13,970 bases of DNA from an uncultured Bacilli bacterium (GTDB lineage Bacteria > Bacillota_I > Bacilli_A > RF39 > UBA660), in assembly GCA_944331725.1 (NCBI GenBank), contig CALVJE010000018.1, positions 1 to 13,970 on the forward strand. Reading direction: 5' to 3'. Shown here one piece after another: positions 13,032 through 13,970 of the stretch; position 1 is the stretch's first letter; every line of letters begins with the position of its first letter. Made by a program: the position numbers and the translations under genes. The notes below the pieces were generated by a model. The model did no database searches. It had not been told where the DNA came from and worked only from the letters and a program-made list of their open reading frames with translations.

Positions 13032-13379
13032 ATGTTAAATAGCTTAATTTTAGTAGGACGTCTAACTAAAGACATCGAAATAAAAGAAACTGAAACTGGC
13101 AAGAAAGTAGGAACACTTTCTCTAGCAGTACCACGTTCTTTTAAAAATATGGATGGCATTTATGAAACTGATTTTATAAACTGCACTCTATGGGAAGAAA
13201 AAGCTAAACTTACTAAAGAGTATTGCAAAGTTGGTGACATTGTAGGAATTAGAGGCCGTCTTCAAAGCAATATTATTAAGTCAGATTCTGGCACTAGATA
13301 CTTTTTAGAAGTAGTAGCAGATAAAGTCACTTTTCTGTCAAATAAGAAGAAAGAAAGTGTCAAAAATACTGATAATTAG
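13032..13379 (+). CDS. ssb: Single-stranded DNA-binding protein, short tail-less (SsbB-like)
   Basis: A 115-aa OB-fold protein. It starts with the SSB pattern MLNSLILVGRLTKDIEIKETETGKKVG, continues with LAVPRSF, TDFINCTLWEEKA, YCKVGDIVGIRGRLQ, and ends with FLEVVADKVTFLS around residue 103. Only about a dozen polar residues follow, with no acidic DDDIPF-type tip, which in the main SSB recruits partner enzymes. Length and missing tip match SsbB of Bacillus, used in natural transformation, more than SsbA. SSBs of this sort are also common on mobile elements. AAAGGAGGAATTAA gives a strong ribosome site. Arginine is mostly CGT here, whereas the genes upstream mostly use AGA. The gene stands alone, with the XRE gene 100 bases downstream on its own promoter. 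Confidence 0.87.
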   Translation: MLNSLILVGRLTKDIEIKETETGKKVGTLSLAVPRSFKNMDGIYETDFINCTLWEEKAKLTKEYCKVGDIVGIRGRLQSNIIKSDSGTRYFLEVVADKVTFLSNKKKESVKNTDN

Positions 13380-13419
13380 TCGATTTTTCTCTTATTTTTC
13401 AATATTTTTAAAATTAGTG

Positions 13420-13449
13420 TTGACTTTTGCTAAAGAAAAGATTTATAGT
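13420..13449 (+). promoter_or_regulatory. Sigma-A-type promoter of the XRE gene with possible operator
   Basis: TTGACT (13420-13425), 18 bases, TATAGT (13444-13449). Within the spacer, CTTTT (13424-13428) and AAAAG (13436-13440) form an inverted pair, a plausible site for the encoded repressor. A second -10-like TATAAT at 13455-13460 has no -35 at usual spacing. Confidence 0.5.
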
Positions 13450-13479
13450 CTAAGTATAATTAATTAAGGAGAGACAAAT

Positions 13480-13833
13480 ATGCTTTTAAGTAAACGTTTA
13501 AAAGAGTTGCGTATAGAAAATGGATTAACGCAACGAGAGTTGGGCGAGCGTGTAAATGTTACAAAAGTAAGTATTTGTTGTTACGAAAATGGCACGAGAG
13601 TCCCAACTTTGGATACCCTAACAAAACTAGGAGAAGCCTTAGATGTAGATGTGGATTATCTACTAGGATATGATAGTCCTGTAAAAGAAAAAGGTAAAAA
13701 TAAAAAAATTACCTCTATGGCTAAAGAAGAGATAGAATTTATTATAGGATTAAGAAATATAGAAGATGTTTATAATCTAATAATAGAAAATCCAAAAAGG
13801 GCTCTTGAGCTTATAAGTAAGAGACTAGATTAA
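13480..13833 (+). CDS. XRE/Cro-CI family HTH transcriptional regulator
   Basis: A 117-aa protein. Residues 4-63 are a classic XRE domain: LKELRIENGLTQRELGERV with the first HTH helix, VTKVSICCYENGTRVPTLDTL with the recognition helix, then LGEALDVDVDYLLG. Residues 64-77 are a Lys-rich linker, and 78-117 a helical C-terminal part (AKEEIEFIIGLRNIEDVYNLI) probably for dimer formation. Such proteins act as repressors in phage, mobile elements and chromosomal loci. AAGGAGAG lies before ATG. A promoter with an inverted pair lies just upstream, consistent with self-control. The first 60 codons use CGA, CGT and TTG, in contrast to the AGA/TTA habit of other genes here, a hint of outside origin. The target cannot be told. 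Confidence 0.9.
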   Translation: MLLSKRLKELRIENGLTQRELGERVNVTKVSICCYENGTRVPTLDTLTKLGEALDVDVDYLLGYDSPVKEKGKNKKITSMAKEEIEFIIGLRNIEDVYNLIIENPKRALELISKRLD

Positions 13834-13845
13834 CTAGGCTCTTTT
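13819..13845 (+). terminator. Probable terminator at end of XRE gene
   Basis: AAGAG-A-CTAG (13819-13828) pairs with CTAG-G-CTCTT (13834-13843) with one internal mismatch; the TAA stop lies in the loop and TTTT overlaps the end of the right arm. It is weaker than the other terminators here. Confidence 0.6.
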
Positions 13846-13863
13846 AAATTTCTTAAAAAAGTA

Positions 13864-13970
13864 TGAAAATTGTAAATTGAGGAAATTTTAGAATTCAATT
13901 TTTAAAATTCTCTAGAGGAATTTAATAAATTGAAACTCTTTTTTTAATGAATTTTAAAAATTGCTTGTTT
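13864..13970 (+). repeat. AT-rich intergenic repeat, copy 2, with long inverted repeats
   Basis: It resembles 12883-12980 in word order. It carries a perfect 15-bp inverted pair, CAATTTTTAAAATTC (13896-13910) and GAATTTTAAAAATTG (13949-13963), and also AAAATTG (13866-13872) with CAATTTT (13896-13902). The centre has TCTAGAGG. It may continue past the window end. No gene is seen in it. Confidence 0.5.

Noticed and set aside
13864..13970. A CRISPR array or tRNA in the AT-rich tail
   Set aside because: There are no regularly spaced identical repeats with unique spacers and no cloverleaf or CCA-type end; only diverged inverted repeats are seen.

Overview
The window is strongly AT-rich and reads as a chromosomal segment of a low-GC, spore-forming Firmicute of the class Bacilli or a close relative, such as the Erysipelotrichia or uncultured gut RF39-like lineages. 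This rests on gene content (ffh, rpoZ, recX, prsA, the sufCDSUB order), AGGAGG-type ribosome binding sites, two tiny YjcZ-like sporulation peptides and a CotD-like coat protein. TGA is used as a stop (for example at the end of the radical SAM gene) and tryptophan is TGG, so the code is the standard bacterial one, not the Mycoplasma code. The species cannot be told from the window.

Layout. 1-840: the last codons of ffh, a Cys/His-rich CotD-like coat protein and rpoZ, the last two each closed by a hairpin terminator. 841-2747: a two-gene operon of a radical SAM/SPASM-like enzyme and recX. 2740-4571 (minus): an unknown 236-aa protein with a perfect-consensus sigma-A promoter, and a PrsA-type lipoprotein foldase. 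4640-4972: two tiny one-helix sporulation membrane peptides (26 and 42 aa) behind a candidate sigma-K promoter. 5019-6644: a CmpB-family membrane protein and an unknown tail-anchored protein whose N-terminus resembles ADP-ribosyltransferase-like proteins. 6660-7711 (minus): a membrane-anchored unknown and a HIT hydrolase with overlapping stop and start. 7758-12916: a complete SUF iron-sulfur assembly operon, sufC-sufD-(peptidase E-like)-sufS-sufU-sufB. 13032-13833: a tail-less SSB and an XRE regulator, lying between two related AT-rich intergenic repeats.

How the genes work together. In the SUF operon, SufS takes sulfur from cysteine, SufU accepts and relays it, and SufB-SufC-SufD form the ATP-driven scaffold on which clusters are built. 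Two things set this operon apart: SufD is about half the usual length, and an S51 peptidase-like gene sits between sufD and sufS. The radical SAM enzyme at 903 would be a client of this pathway, and its promoter closely resembles that of the suf operon. The other regions look like ordinary housekeeping and sporulation genes packed tightly. At both convergent gene junctions the two stop codons lie inside one shared terminator hairpin, and one terminator runs directly into the next gene's -35 box.
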